Positions 8,670-17,062 of a stretch of DNA of 64,000 nt are shown piece by piece. The first letter of the stretch is position 1, and each line of letters begins with the position of its first letter. This DNA comes from Colwellia psychrerythraea (GTDB lineage Bacteria; Pseudomonadota; Gammaproteobacteria; Enterobacterales; Alteromonadaceae). The stretch lies in NCBI RefSeq assembly GCF_000764185.1, contig NZ_JQEC01000004.1:1-64000 (forward strand), read 5' to 3'. Position numbers and translations under genes: made by a program. The notes under the pieces are model-generated. The model was not told the origin of the DNA, searched no databases, and saw only the letters and a list, made by a program, of their open reading frames with translations.

Positions 8670-10232
8670 ATGCAGATATTAGAAAAAGATTATCAGATTA
8701 ACAGCGTTAATAAGGCTATTAACGCAGGAGAAAACTCCATTATTGCACTACCTACCGGTGGCGGTAAGAGTATCTGTATTTTAAAATTATGCCAAGCATT
8801 GTCCGACAAGAGAGTCGTGGTAAGCCTACGTAATGCCGCATTGGTTCCGCAATTATTAAATACTCTCACCAGTAATGGTCTGACGGTGAGTGTCGTTAAG
8901 TCTGGCTATCAGTACGTAGCTGGTGGTGATGTTACCTTGGTAATGGAGCAATCATATGCCAGACGAAAACATTTAAATATAAAGTGTGATGTATTGTTAC
9001 GTGATGAATATCATGTCGGCTGCATGGGCGGCGTTTATATCGCCATGCGTGAAGAGCTAGCGCCAGACTTGATTATAGGGCTTACTGCTACACCTATTGA
9101 CAGATTAGGCGTTTATATTGATAAGTCGATGAAACTGATTGAAGAGACTACGACTAAGGATCTGATCGAGTTAGGTGAGTTAGCCAAACCCGTTTACAAA
9201 GTACCTAGCCTTTCTCAAGAGATAGATTACAGTACAGTGAAGATGTATCGAGGCGACTTTAGTGTCTCAGGTTTAGATTGCATATTACTGGAGCATTGTT
9301 CTTTAGTGGCACAGCAGACCGTTGACGATGCGCTATCTCATGGCCGTAAAGTAATGTTGTTTGCTAACTCCATAAAACATGTCGAGTCACTATCTGAGGC
9401 CTTTGGCTTACTCGGTGTCCCACATGAGCTGGTACACTCTCAGCGCCCGAGCAGTGATAATGATGAAAGCATACGTAGATACAAGTCCAATGAGGTAAAG
9501 CTAATCATTAATATGTCTATGCTGACCATTGGCTTTGATGACCCGACTACTGATTGCGTTGTTTTAGCCCGACCTACCAAGATATTAAGATTGTATTTAC
9601 AAATTATCGGTAGGTGTTTACGTGCATCAAAAGGTAAGGCGAATGCTTTAATACTGGATTTAGCTCAATGTATTTCGACCCATGGTTTTGCTGAAGATTA
9701 TCGAGATTTTACCCGTAAAACAGCTAAGTCTGCTGCGATAATGTCTGAAAGATTAAGTGTGACCAATATAAGTCAGTTTGTCGATGGAGAATTTAGCTAT
9801 AAAGAGTCAATAGAACGTAAAGTTGTTAAAAAGAAATCAGCTGTTAAGCGTACGCGTATCCGTAGTAATGTTGAGACTAAGTTAGTTGCTAATAAAGAGT
9901 TAGTTGATAGGGCAGCGAGTAATAGGGCTACGGCGTTACTTAGGCTTAATCCTCGCATGGAAAAACTTGTCAGCACTATTGAATTGGTTAATATCGTTTA
10001 TGAACAGCAAGACGAAAGCAGTAAAATGCTTGATGAGGTAGCTATGGTGAAGATAGTTGCGCTGATAGGGTTTGCTTACAGTGATGCACTAGTTGATAGT
10101 TGTACTAAGTTAGTTGAAACGATGCACGCTGAAAATCAATCAATAAGAGGTTTATTGCTTAAGGTTAGTAATTTGATAACGGCTATCGCTATGCAAGACT
10201 TAGCTGTCAAGGATGTGGTTGTTGAGGTGTAA
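8670..10232 (+). CDS. Superfamily 2 DNA/RNA helicase, solitary
   Basis: A 520-residue protein. The helicase core covers about residues 1-345: Walker A LPTGGGKS (27-34), a DEAH-box variant RDEYH (111-115), motif III GLTATP (137-142), and motif VI QIIGRCLR near 311-318. This is the compact SSL2/type III restriction-like layout also found in phage-encoded helicases. A basic, Lys/Arg-rich linker (about 385-415) and a helical C-terminal region of about 120 residues show no domain I know. No methylase, nuclease or specificity gene lies beside it, so it is not a complete restriction system. It is bounded by a long gap and a REP-like palindrome, consistent with transferred DNA (inference). Start chosen at the first in-frame ATG; Shine-Dalgarno is weak. 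Confidence 0.8.
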   Translation: MQILEKDYQINSVNKAINAGENSIIALPTGGGKSICILKLCQALSDKRVVVSLRNAALVPQLLNTLTSNGLTVSVVKSGYQYVAGGDVTLVMEQSYARRKHLNIKCDVLLRDEYHVGCMGGVYIAMREELAPDLIIGLTATPIDRLGVYIDKSMKLIEETTTKDLIELGELAKPVYKVPSLSQEIDYSTVKMYRGDFSVSGLDCILLEHCSLVAQQTVDDALSHGRKVMLFANSIKHVESLSEAFGLLGVPHELVHSQRPSSDNDESIRRYKSNEVKLIINMSMLTIGFDDPTTDCVVLARPTKILRLYLQIIGRCLRASKGKANALILDLAQCISTHGFAEDYRDFTRKTAKSAAIMSERLSVTNISQFVDGEFSYKESIERKVVKKKSAVKRTRIRSNVETKLVANKELVDRAASNRATALLRLNPRMEKLVSTIELVNIVYEQQDESSKMLDEVAMVKIVALIGFAYSDALVDSCTKLVETMHAENQSIRGLLLKVSNLITAIAMQDLAVKDVVVEV

Positions 10233-10244
10233 ACACTCCTAATT

Positions 10245-10302
10245 AGAAAGGTCAGATTAAGTTTACCTAAACAAAGAGGAAATCAATTTACTCTGACCTT
10301 TA
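10245..10302. repeat. REP-like palindromic element, copy 2
   Basis: AAAGGTCAGATTAA (10247-10260) is inverted as TTACTCTGACCTTT (10289-10302) with one mismatch. It shares the GGTCAGAGTAA core with the element at 1147-1204 and begins just after the helicase stop codon. Confidence 0.65.
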
Positions 10303-10502
10303 ATTCTCCTTACTACCCCTAAACTTCCTCAATTACCTATGATCTAAATTTCATGACTGCAATTTCTCGTCAGCTTCATAATGTGAAACGCGAAACAAGC
10401 TGCAACGTTGTCATTAAGCCAATTAATCATAACAAGCAGCCTAATCACTGATAAAATAGTGACAGTTACTATTAACCTTACTCAATAGAAAATACCTAAA
10501 TC

Positions 10503-10835
10503 ATGAGCGAAACTATACCTCCTTGTCCTAAGTGCCAATCAGTTTACGTCTATCAAGATCAGTCTTTATTTATTTGCCCGGAATGTCATTGTGAATGGGA
10601 TCCTACTGAGGTTGACGACGAGATCATCGTTAAAGATGTAAATGGTAATATTCTTGCTGTAGGCGATAAATTAACCTTAGTAAAAGATTTAAAAGTAAAA
10701 GGTAGCTCAATGGTACTTAAAATAGGCAGTAAAGCGACGATAAAACGATTGCTTGCTGGTGATCATCCCCTTGATTGCAAAGTTACTGGTTATGGTGACA
10801 TGTTGATTAAAGCTGACAAAGTTAAAAAAGCTTAA
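10503..10835 (+). CDS. yjdM: Zinc-ribbon protein YjdM (PhnA family)
   Basis: A 110-residue protein almost identical in length and layout to E. coli YjdM (formerly PhnA). The N-terminal zinc ribbon has CPKC (8-11) and CPEC with an extra Cys (25-28, 30). The C-terminal SH3-like domain runs from KDVNGNILAVGDKLT (about 44-58) to GYGDMLIKADKVKK at the end. Despite the old name it is not part of phosphonate degradation, and its role is not established. It is single, with a 195-base gap to the helicase and 86 bases to the LysE gene. Confidence 0.92.
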   Translation: MSETIPPCPKCQSVYVYQDQSLFICPECHCEWDPTEVDDEIIVKDVNGNILAVGDKLTLVKDLKVKGSSMVLKIGSKATIKRLLAGDHPLDCKVTGYGDMLIKADKVKKA

Positions 10836-10921
10836 GCAATTTTATCGCTGACTTTTACAATAAATTAAAACCGACCTGCAATATTCTAAGCAATACTAAC
10901 TAACGCTAACTAAAGGAAATT

Positions 10922-11566
10922 ATGGATTTAAATACTTGGCTGATCTTTATTGTCACTATTGCGGTGGTCATTGCTATACCTGGGCCATTAACCTTGTTGA
11001 TGATTAATAACACAATTAATCAAGGCATGAAAAAATCACTGCCAATTATTGTCGGCGGCAGTTTTGCTTCTGCAATGTTAATTACAATTTCGGCGTTAGG
11101 TTTAGGCGCGATTATTACTGCCTCTGAAACTTTGTTTAATATTATTAAGTATTTAGGCGCAGCTTATTTGCTCTATCTTGGGATAAGTTTATGGTTTGCT
11201 GTAACAGCAAGGGAGAACCCCGCAGAGCTAACGTGGGATCAATCGTCAGAGTTGAGTGAGGAAAAGGAGCAGAAACCTAATAACAACTTGTTACTTAAGA
11301 GCTTTATGTTGGGTATTACCAACCCGAAAGATATTGTATTTTTTGTTGCTTTTTTACCGCAATTTATTAACAGTCAAAGTAACTATGCTGAGCAATTATT
11401 AACAATTGTAGTTACGTGGTTTTGTGTCGATTTTTTATGTAAAATTTCTTATGGGATCTTGGCTGATTTGCTCTCATCTCGTCTGAATACTGTCAGTCAA
11501 AGCAACTTACTTGATAGAGTTGCTGCGGTTGTTTTTGTTGCAGCTGGTTTAGTAGCAACTATTTAA
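10922..11566 (+). CDS. LysE/RhtB family amino-acid exporter
   Basis: A 214-residue inner-membrane protein with about six hydrophobic segments. The family hallmark near the N-terminus is present as AIPGPLTLLMINNT (about 18-31), and the mid-protein motif GITNPKDIVFFVAFLPQF (about 131-148) is typical of LysE/RhtB. The polar loop at about 95-122 is rich in Glu. Substrate cannot be deduced; relatives export amino acids such as lysine, homoserine or threonine. TAAAGGAAATT upstream gives a strong Shine-Dalgarno. Convergent with the endonuclease-fold gene. Confidence 0.88.
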   Translation: MDLNTWLIFIVTIAVVIAIPGPLTLLMINNTINQGMKKSLPIIVGGSFASAMLITISALGLGAIITASETLFNIIKYLGAAYLLYLGISLWFAVTARENPAELTWDQSSELSEEKEQKPNNNLLLKSFMLGITNPKDIVFFVAFLPQFINSQSNYAEQLLTIVVTWFCVDFLCKISYGILADLLSSRLNTVSQSNLLDRVAAVVFVAAGLVATI

Positions 11567-11614
11567 TATTTTATATTCAGGTTTTCTACGGGCTACTTTT
11601 TATCTAAGTAAGCA

Positions 11615-12763
11615 TTATGATCTTAACGATAATGTTACTAAGACAATGCCATGATCGGTACTCTCGCCATCACGGTCGAAAATAGGGTTAATTAAATGCC
11701 GGTCGTAAGTTTCATAACTGCTGACTTGATAAAGGCTATCATGATAACTGGCATCAAATTCACATGACAATAAAATGTAATCGAGGACAGAGCCAGCGCC
11801 GCCAAAATAATGTGTTGCTCTACGTATTAATGGTAGTGCTTCACTCAGCGCTTGATTCGATTCAAAATTAGCTTCATTAATCTTACCCGTGTCATTTGTT
11901 TTGTTAGCCTCATTTGAAAGCGCAACTTTGTACAAATTCCATGCATCGTTTAAGCAGTATTTAGTAAGGTAGGCATCACGATCAATGCGTGATACAAAAC
12001 GTAAAGTATTGGTCAGTAAGTGACTCAATACGCCATCGGTTAGAGTATTATTAAAATCGCCCATTAATACCATAGGCTGACTTGTTGCCTCACGTCTGGT
12101 AATCATCTCAATCATTAATAAGGTCGCTTCACTGCCACGTTGTATGGTTGACCCCCAACTACCAGCAACTTGTGCTTTAAGGCTTTCGATAATGGTTTGT
12201 TCTGCGGAGCGGTTTTTATCTTGCGCATCGAGTTCAATCATTGAACGTTTAGATTTAAAGTGCACCACATAACAATCGGTATTGCCCAAATGAGGTACAT
12301 TGATGGTCGCTCTGATAACTTTTCGGCTAAAAGAGAAGTTCTCGGTTAATCCTAAAGTTTGGGCAAGCTCTATGTTTGGCTTTACCTCTGCTACAGCAAC
12401 AATAGGGTAACGAGAAGCAATGGCGACTACAGGTTTTTTATAAATAAAATCATCAACTACTTGAGGTTGAGCAACCACTGAAAAATAACTATAACCTTGC
12501 GTATTAACTAATTCTTTTAATGACTCGATACTAAAAACTTCTTGAAAGCCAATAATATCAGGCTGATATTCATGTAAATAATCAACAATCCATTTTTGCT
12601 TTTTCTGCCATTGCTCGGCACTATAAATACGTTCAAATTCATAATAAGCATTGGGCGGCTCAAGGTAATTAAATAAATTGAAGGTGGCAATTTTAAGCGA
12701 TAAATTAGTTTCAGCGGTGCTTTCATCAGCTAAAACTTTATCAGTAATGCTTTCCTCGGTCAT
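11615..12763 (-). CDS. Endonuclease/exonuclease/phosphatase-family hydrolase
   Basis: A 382-residue protein with the metal-dependent EEP fold (PF03372). Motifs in order: KIATFNLFNY (about 24-33), IIGFQEVFS with the metal-binding Glu (about 70-78), MGDFNNTL (about 240-247) and STDHGIVLVTL near the C-terminus with the catalytic Asp-His. No signal peptide is apparent. The family includes DNases, phosphodiesterases and sphingomyelinases; the substrate here is unknown. It follows the transglycosylase gene by 117 bases on the same strand and might be cotranscribed. Confidence 0.85.
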   Translation of the reverse strand: MTEESITDKVLADESTAETNLSLKIATFNLFNYLEPPNAYYEFERIYSAEQWQKKQKWIVDYLHEYQPDIIGFQEVFSIESLKELVNTQGYSYFSVVAQPQVVDDFIYKKPVVAIASRYPIVAVAEVKPNIELAQTLGLTENFSFSRKVIRATINVPHLGNTDCYVVHFKSKRSMIELDAQDKNRSAEQTIIESLKAQVAGSWGSTIQRGSEATLLMIEMITRREATSQPMVLMGDFNNTLTDGVLSHLLTNTLRFVSRIDRDAYLTKYCLNDAWNLYKVALSNEANKTNDTGKINEANFESNQALSEALPLIRRATHYFGGAGSVLDYILLSCEFDASYHDSLYQVSSYETYDRHLINPIFDRDGESTDHGIVLVTLSLRS

Positions 12764-12880
12764 TTTATTCTCGGCAATTTTGATAGTGCTACAGTTGATG
12801 CAGCTAACGAGTGGGCTAGCTGTATCGAAAGTTCATCTTTGTAATCACTACTATCACTTCTATCACTATGATTGATGATA

Positions 12881-14164
12881 TTAACCCTCTTGATAGGTAT
12901 GTGGCGCAATAGTATTGGTTTTACTCATGACTAACTCAACCGTTGAAAAAACCTCTGGGTTGGGATAACCGTCAGCAATAAGTTGATGTTGTAATTGAAA
13001 CAAACGAATAGCATGCCGACTTTTAGGTCCCCAAATACCATCGGGCTCACCGGTTTCAAATCCTAATGAGTTAAGTTGGCTTTGTAGGTTTTTCATTTCA
13101 GTAACACTATAAGGTATTACTTTAGGTTGCTCTTTGTTAAAAGACTCAATGCCCTGAGCACCAACGAGTTTATTGGCCAATAGACCTACTGAAAGCGCAT
13201 AACTTTTCGAAAGGTTCCAGGTCATAATGACATTGAAATTTGGATACAGTAAAAATGCTGGCCCTGTATGGCCAGCGGGTAGATAAAGTTCAGCTTGAAT
13301 GTCATAGGTAGGTAATGCCTTATCGTTGGTCTTTTTCACGCCTAATCGCTGGAAATCATTAAGCGGATAATATTGGTCAAAAGCCACTTTATCAAAGGCA
13401 AAGTTTTCAGGTAACTTTACTTGTCTGCCCCAGCGTTCTTTGGTTTGCCAACCTATTTTATTTAAGTAATTAGCCGCTGTTGTTAAGGCATCAACCTCAC
13501 TTTGCCAAACATCAACTTTGCCATCATTATCACCGTCAACGGCATATTTCAAAAATGCTGTGGGCATAAATTGCATATGGCCCATTGCACCAGCCCAAGA
13601 TCCTTTCAGCTGGTCAACAGATACTTGTTTTGTTTCAATTAAGGTGAACAGGTTAAGTAATTCTAGGGTAAAAAACTCACTACGGCGTTCATCACAGGCA
13701 AGTGTTGCCAAGGCATCAAGTACTTCCATTTTACCTTTGTGTTTGCCAAAAACTGTTTCTAAGCCCCAAAATGACACTAAATACTGCCGCGGGATACCGT
13801 ATTTATTTTCTAAGTCATCAAATAATTTTTTGTGTTTTTTTAATTTTTCTTTTCCTACTCGAACATGGTAATCCGTCACTCTCGCTTTAATATATTGCTC
13901 AAAAGTTTGATTGAATTCTGGTTGTTTTTTATCTAAAGCAATCACGAGTTCAATAGGAGATATTTCATCAATAACTGTTTGAGTGATAAAGGAAGAAAAA
14001 CCGGCGGCTTGTGCACGTTCAGCTAAATTAACCTTGCACTGAAGAAAATTTTCATCGGCTATCGTTGCATTGGCAAGCATAGGAAACATTGAGCCGACGA
14101 TGATTAATCTTCTAAAATTGAAAAATTTACTTATTTGTTTAACAAGAGACTTGGATGAGTTCAT
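12881..14164 (-). CDS. Lytic murein transglycosylase, MltB type, with peptidoglycan-binding domain
   Basis: A 427-residue exported protein (signal region about residues 15-34). The SLT/MltB catalytic domain spans about 38-335 with FWGLETVFG containing the catalytic Glu136, then GSWAGAMGHMQFMPTAF (about 184-200) and a calcium-site-like DGDNDGKVDVW (about 205-215). A C-terminal PG_binding_1 domain (about 350-412) contains LNSLGFETGEPDGIWGPKS, split here as 19 residues. This matches the MltB_2 (TIGR02283) group, which cleaves the glycan strand to form 1,6-anhydromuropeptides. There is no lipobox, so it is probably soluble in the periplasm. Confidence 0.92.
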   Translation of the reverse strand: MNSSKSLVKQISKFFNFRRLIIVGSMFPMLANATIADENFLQCKVNLAERAQAAGFSSFITQTVIDEISPIELVIALDKKQPEFNQTFEQYIKARVTDYHVRVGKEKLKKHKKLFDDLENKYGIPRQYLVSFWGLETVFGKHKGKMEVLDALATLACDERRSEFFTLELLNLFTLIETKQVSVDQLKGSWAGAMGHMQFMPTAFLKYAVDGDNDGKVDVWQSEVDALTTAANYLNKIGWQTKERWGRQVKLPENFAFDKVAFDQYYPLNDFQRLGVKKTNDKALPTYDIQAELYLPAGHTGPAFLLYPNFNVIMTWNLSKSYALSVGLLANKLVGAQGIESFNKEQPKVIPYSVTEMKNLQSQLNSLGFETGEPDGIWGPKSRHAIRLFQLQHQLIADGYPNPEVFSTVELVMSKTNTIAPHTYQEG

Positions 14165-14201
14165 GAATGAGCATTCCTGGCTAAAACTGAAATTAAGGAC
14201 T

Positions 14202-14236
14202 AAGTATAACTAGCAATAACATTGCTCGTTATACTT
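14202..14236. other. Long hairpin between the transglycosylase and cyclophilin genes
   Basis: AAGTATAAC (14202-14210) pairs with GTTATACTT (14228-14236), and inside it GCAAT (14213-14217) pairs with ATTGC (14221-14225), leaving a 2x2 internal loop and a 3-base apex. It lies 38 bases upstream of the transglycosylase start and 185 bases after the cyclophilin stop. No T-run follows on either strand, so it could be a 5' leader structure or a processing site. Confidence 0.5.
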
Positions 14237-14420
14237 TACCTTAATTACACTCATGAAATCATCGATCATTTTGTAAATAATAATAGTTGATTTAGTTGCA
14301 GGGTAACTTAATGTTATATTGACGATTTTAGTCTAATAAAGTTAAGAAAAGGCCAAGTAGGTATACAGTGTCACTAAACTATGTTTATACAGTGACAAGG
14401 CTAATTTTAAACGACTCTAT

Positions 14421-15095
14421 TTACTCTTTACTATTAGCTATTCGAATTGATGCTTTAATTATTTTAACTTCTTCTGAGGTTTTACCACTTCGACTACCTA
14501 AAGCTTCTATTTTAGTTAAGCTATTCTCTAGATCCGTAACTACTTTGCCAAACACCGTATGTTTACCATTTAAAAAAGGTGTCGCTTTAAAGGTAAGGAA
14601 GAATTGGCTACCATCAGTACCAGGACCAGCATTGGCCATACTTAATGTGCCTGATTCGTTATGACCTAACTCTCCCTCAAAGTTATCATTAAATTCACCA
14701 TCGTACTTGTAACCTGGGTTACCTGCACCTGTACCTGTAGGATCCCCACCTTGTGCCATAAAACCAGGAATAACACGGTGGAATGTTAAACCATCATAGA
14801 AACCGAGTTTAGTTAAGTAAATTGTACTTGAAACATGCATAGGTGCTGATTCAGTTAACAGTTTAATTGTTAGATTACCTTGATTAGTTTGCAGCTCCCA
14901 AAAATAATCTTTACCTGGAGTAAAGCCAAGTAATGGCGGCTGATCTAACTTGGTTTTCCAAGCAGGATCTGCTTTGTCTATAGCCTGTTTAGTAATAAAG
15001 TTATTCACCTTTTCAATGGCCGCATCACCGCCACAACATGCTGTTAGGGTGAACATCAAAAAGAGACTAGTAATTATTTTTTTATGGTTGTTCAT
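14421..15095 (-). CDS. Cyclophilin-type peptidyl-prolyl isomerase, lipoprotein
   Basis: A 224-residue lipoprotein: signal peptide with lipobox LTAC, lipidated Cys at 20. The cyclophilin domain (about 65-220) has the catalytic [14 protein letters not shown] at 105-118 including Arg107, and [15 protein letters not shown] followed by [11 protein letters not shown]. It should catalyse cis-trans isomerisation of proline bonds at the periplasmic face. With Asp absent at +2 of the Cys (residues CCGG), outer-membrane sorting is expected. Single gene. Confidence 0.92.
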   Translation of the reverse strand: MNNHKKIITSLFLMFTLTACCGGDAAIEKVNNFITKQAIDKADPAWKTKLDQPPLLGFTPGKDYFWELQTNQGNLTIKLLTESAPMHVSSTIYLTKLGFYDGLTFHRVIPGFMAQGGDPTGTGAGNPGYKYDGEFNDNFEGELGHNESGTLSMANAGPGTDGSQFFLTFKATPFLNGKHTVFGKVVTDLENSLTKIEALGSRSGKTSEEVKIIKASIRIANSKE

Positions 15096-15380
15096 ATAAA
15101 TATCTTATTTTTATTTTAATTGGTTGAAAGTATGTGTTACTGAGCAAATATTATCAGGCTTTTGGTGTTAGGTAATAGCCTTACAGGTAAATTAAAACAG
15201 CAAATAAAAACAAGTTAATTAACTTAATACATTTGATGCAAGGTAATGTGCCCGCCATTGGTTAAGTGAGATAGATAACTAGGAAAAGCAAAAGAGTAAA
15301 GCGGTAATGTTTTATAGAAAAATGAAAACTAAATACGCTATAATCCACGCCTCGTTCATTACTCTGCTAAGTATATCTTC

Positions 15381-16685
15381 ATGAAGTTTCCTGGTCGCCG
15401 TCAACATAAACACTACTTTCCTGTAGATAACAAAAATCCGTTAACAAATAAGCATGACAGTAATACGCCGCTATTAAGAAATTATATTGTTGGTATAGAT
15501 CAAATTTTGGTAGATATAGAGGCGAAAATTGACCAAGCATTTCTTGACGAATTTTCTTTAACACGTGGCATGTCACAAATCATTTCAGATGAAGTAACTG
15601 AAAAACTCTACCAGCGTTTGAAAGATGAATCCCTAATTAATTATGAGTTTGCCGGTGGCACTATTGGTAATACCATGCACAATTATTCTGTATTGGCAGA
15701 CGACCGTTCAGTATTACTTGGTGTTATGTCAGAAAATATTCATGTTGGTGATTACGCCTATCGGTTTATTAGTAATACTTCTTCACGGGTAGACTTAAAT
15801 TACTTGCAGCCAGTAAATGGCCCTATTGGTCGTTGTTTCACCTTAATTGATGACACGGGTGAACGAACCTTTGGTATTAATGCCGGTTTAATTAACCAAC
15901 TTCGTCCTGACTCAATTGATGAATCTTTAATTGCAGGTGCTTCTGCGCTGGTGATCAGCTCTTATTTAATGAGAACTGAGCCAGGTGATACCATGACAGA
16001 AGCGGCAGTAAAAGCAGTAAAGTGTGCCAATGCTGCAGGCGTGCCTGTGGTACTGACTTTAGGTACTAAGTTTGTAATCGAAAAAGAGCCAGAGTTTTGG
16101 CAAAAGTTTGTCAAAGAACACGTTAATATATTAACAATGAATGAGGAAGAGGCATTAGCTATTACGGGCATTGAAGACCCGTTACAGGCTGCTGACAAAT
16201 GTTTAGATTGGGTAGATATGGTTATTTGTACTGCCGGCCCTGAAGGTTTATACATGGCGGGTTATGTTGATGATGTCGATAAACGCGAAAGTGAGTACCC
16301 ATTATTATCTGGTGCTATTCAAGACTTTAATCAATATGAATATTCGAGGCCAATGTTATTGGAGTCGTGTAAAAAACCTATTCGTATTTATACCCATACA
16401 GCCCCTTACATGGGCGGCCCTGACAGTATTAAAAATACTAATGGCGCAGGGGATGCAGCATTAGCCGCAGTACTTCATGATTTAAGCGCTAATGTTTACC
16501 ATAAACGAAATGTTGAGAACTCGAGTAAACATCAACAACAAGCCCTAACTTATTCGTCTCTATCTCAAATGAGTAAATATGCAAATCGCGCGAGTTACGA
16601 AGTATTAGTACAACATTCGCCAAGACTGTCACGCGGTTTACCTGAACGTGAAGATAGTTTAGAGCAAGTCTATTGGGCTAAGTAG
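15381..16685 (+). CDS. gsk: Inosine-guanosine kinase
   Basis: A 434-residue PfkB/ribokinase-family enzyme, equal in length to E. coli Gsk and alignable throughout: MKFPGRRQHKHYFPV at the start, AGGTIGNTMHNYSVLADDRS (about 91-110), and SPRLSRGLPEREDSLEQVYW at the end. The anion-hole/catalytic motif NTNGAGDAALAA places the catalytic base at Asp358. It phosphorylates guanosine and inosine with ATP for purine salvage. A TATAAT at 15339-15344 lies about 37 bases before the ATG, without a strong -35. Single gene. Confidence 0.97.
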   Translation: MKFPGRRQHKHYFPVDNKNPLTNKHDSNTPLLRNYIVGIDQILVDIEAKIDQAFLDEFSLTRGMSQIISDEVTEKLYQRLKDESLINYEFAGGTIGNTMHNYSVLADDRSVLLGVMSENIHVGDYAYRFISNTSSRVDLNYLQPVNGPIGRCFTLIDDTGERTFGINAGLINQLRPDSIDESLIAGASALVISSYLMRTEPGDTMTEAAVKAVKCANAAGVPVVLTLGTKFVIEKEPEFWQKFVKEHVNILTMNEEEALAITGIEDPLQAADKCLDWVDMVICTAGPEGLYMAGYVDDVDKRESEYPLLSGAIQDFNQYEYSRPMLLESCKKPIRIYTHTAPYMGGPDSIKNTNGAGDAALAAVLHDLSANVYHKRNVENSSKHQQQALTYSSLSQMSKYANRASYEVLVQHSPRLSRGLPEREDSLEQVYWAK

Positions 16686-17062
16686 CGCTAAGTATTTAAG
16701 TTTATTGTCTTAGTTCATTTATAGGCAACTGTGTTTTGTCAGTTCATTGATAATTTGAGCTAATTAACAATGAAGTGACAGCAATATAAAGAAGCCGGTT
16801 AATAATACCTTGCTGTTTTATTCACAAAAACTCACACTGTTTTGTCTCAGTTAGCAGACAAAATAATTCATTGCAATGGTGTGATTAAGTTGAACATAAT
16901 CATGCTTTATATGTTTTGATTTATATCAGTGACTTCTTCTTTTGATTGTTTTCTTGCTACTTTAACATCGACAGAGCAGTTGAAAAGTTTGCTTTAAGCT
17001 CTCTATTGGCCAATTAATTACTATAATTATATTTTAATACAGTATCGAGTGGTGTATTACTA
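16686..17062. other. Intergenic region between gsk and the TPR kinase
   Basis: 377 AT-rich bases without a gene. An 8-bp stem (TTTTGTCT at 16840-16847 with AGACAAAA at 16856-16863, 8-base loop) is the only structure noted; it lacks a T-run and could serve as a weak terminator or leader element. Confidence 0.4.

Noticed and set aside
8670-10232. Type III or type I restriction-modification system
   Set aside because: Only the helicase-like part is present; no methylase, specificity or nuclease gene lies on either side.
12678-12875. 65-codon plus-strand frame over the 5' end of the endonuclease-fold gene
   Set aside because: Mostly antisense to a clear gene and hydrophobic by chance; no ribosome-binding site of note.
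14368-14664. 98-codon plus-strand frame across the cyclophilin gene
   Set aside because: Antisense shadow of a well-supported lipoprotein gene.
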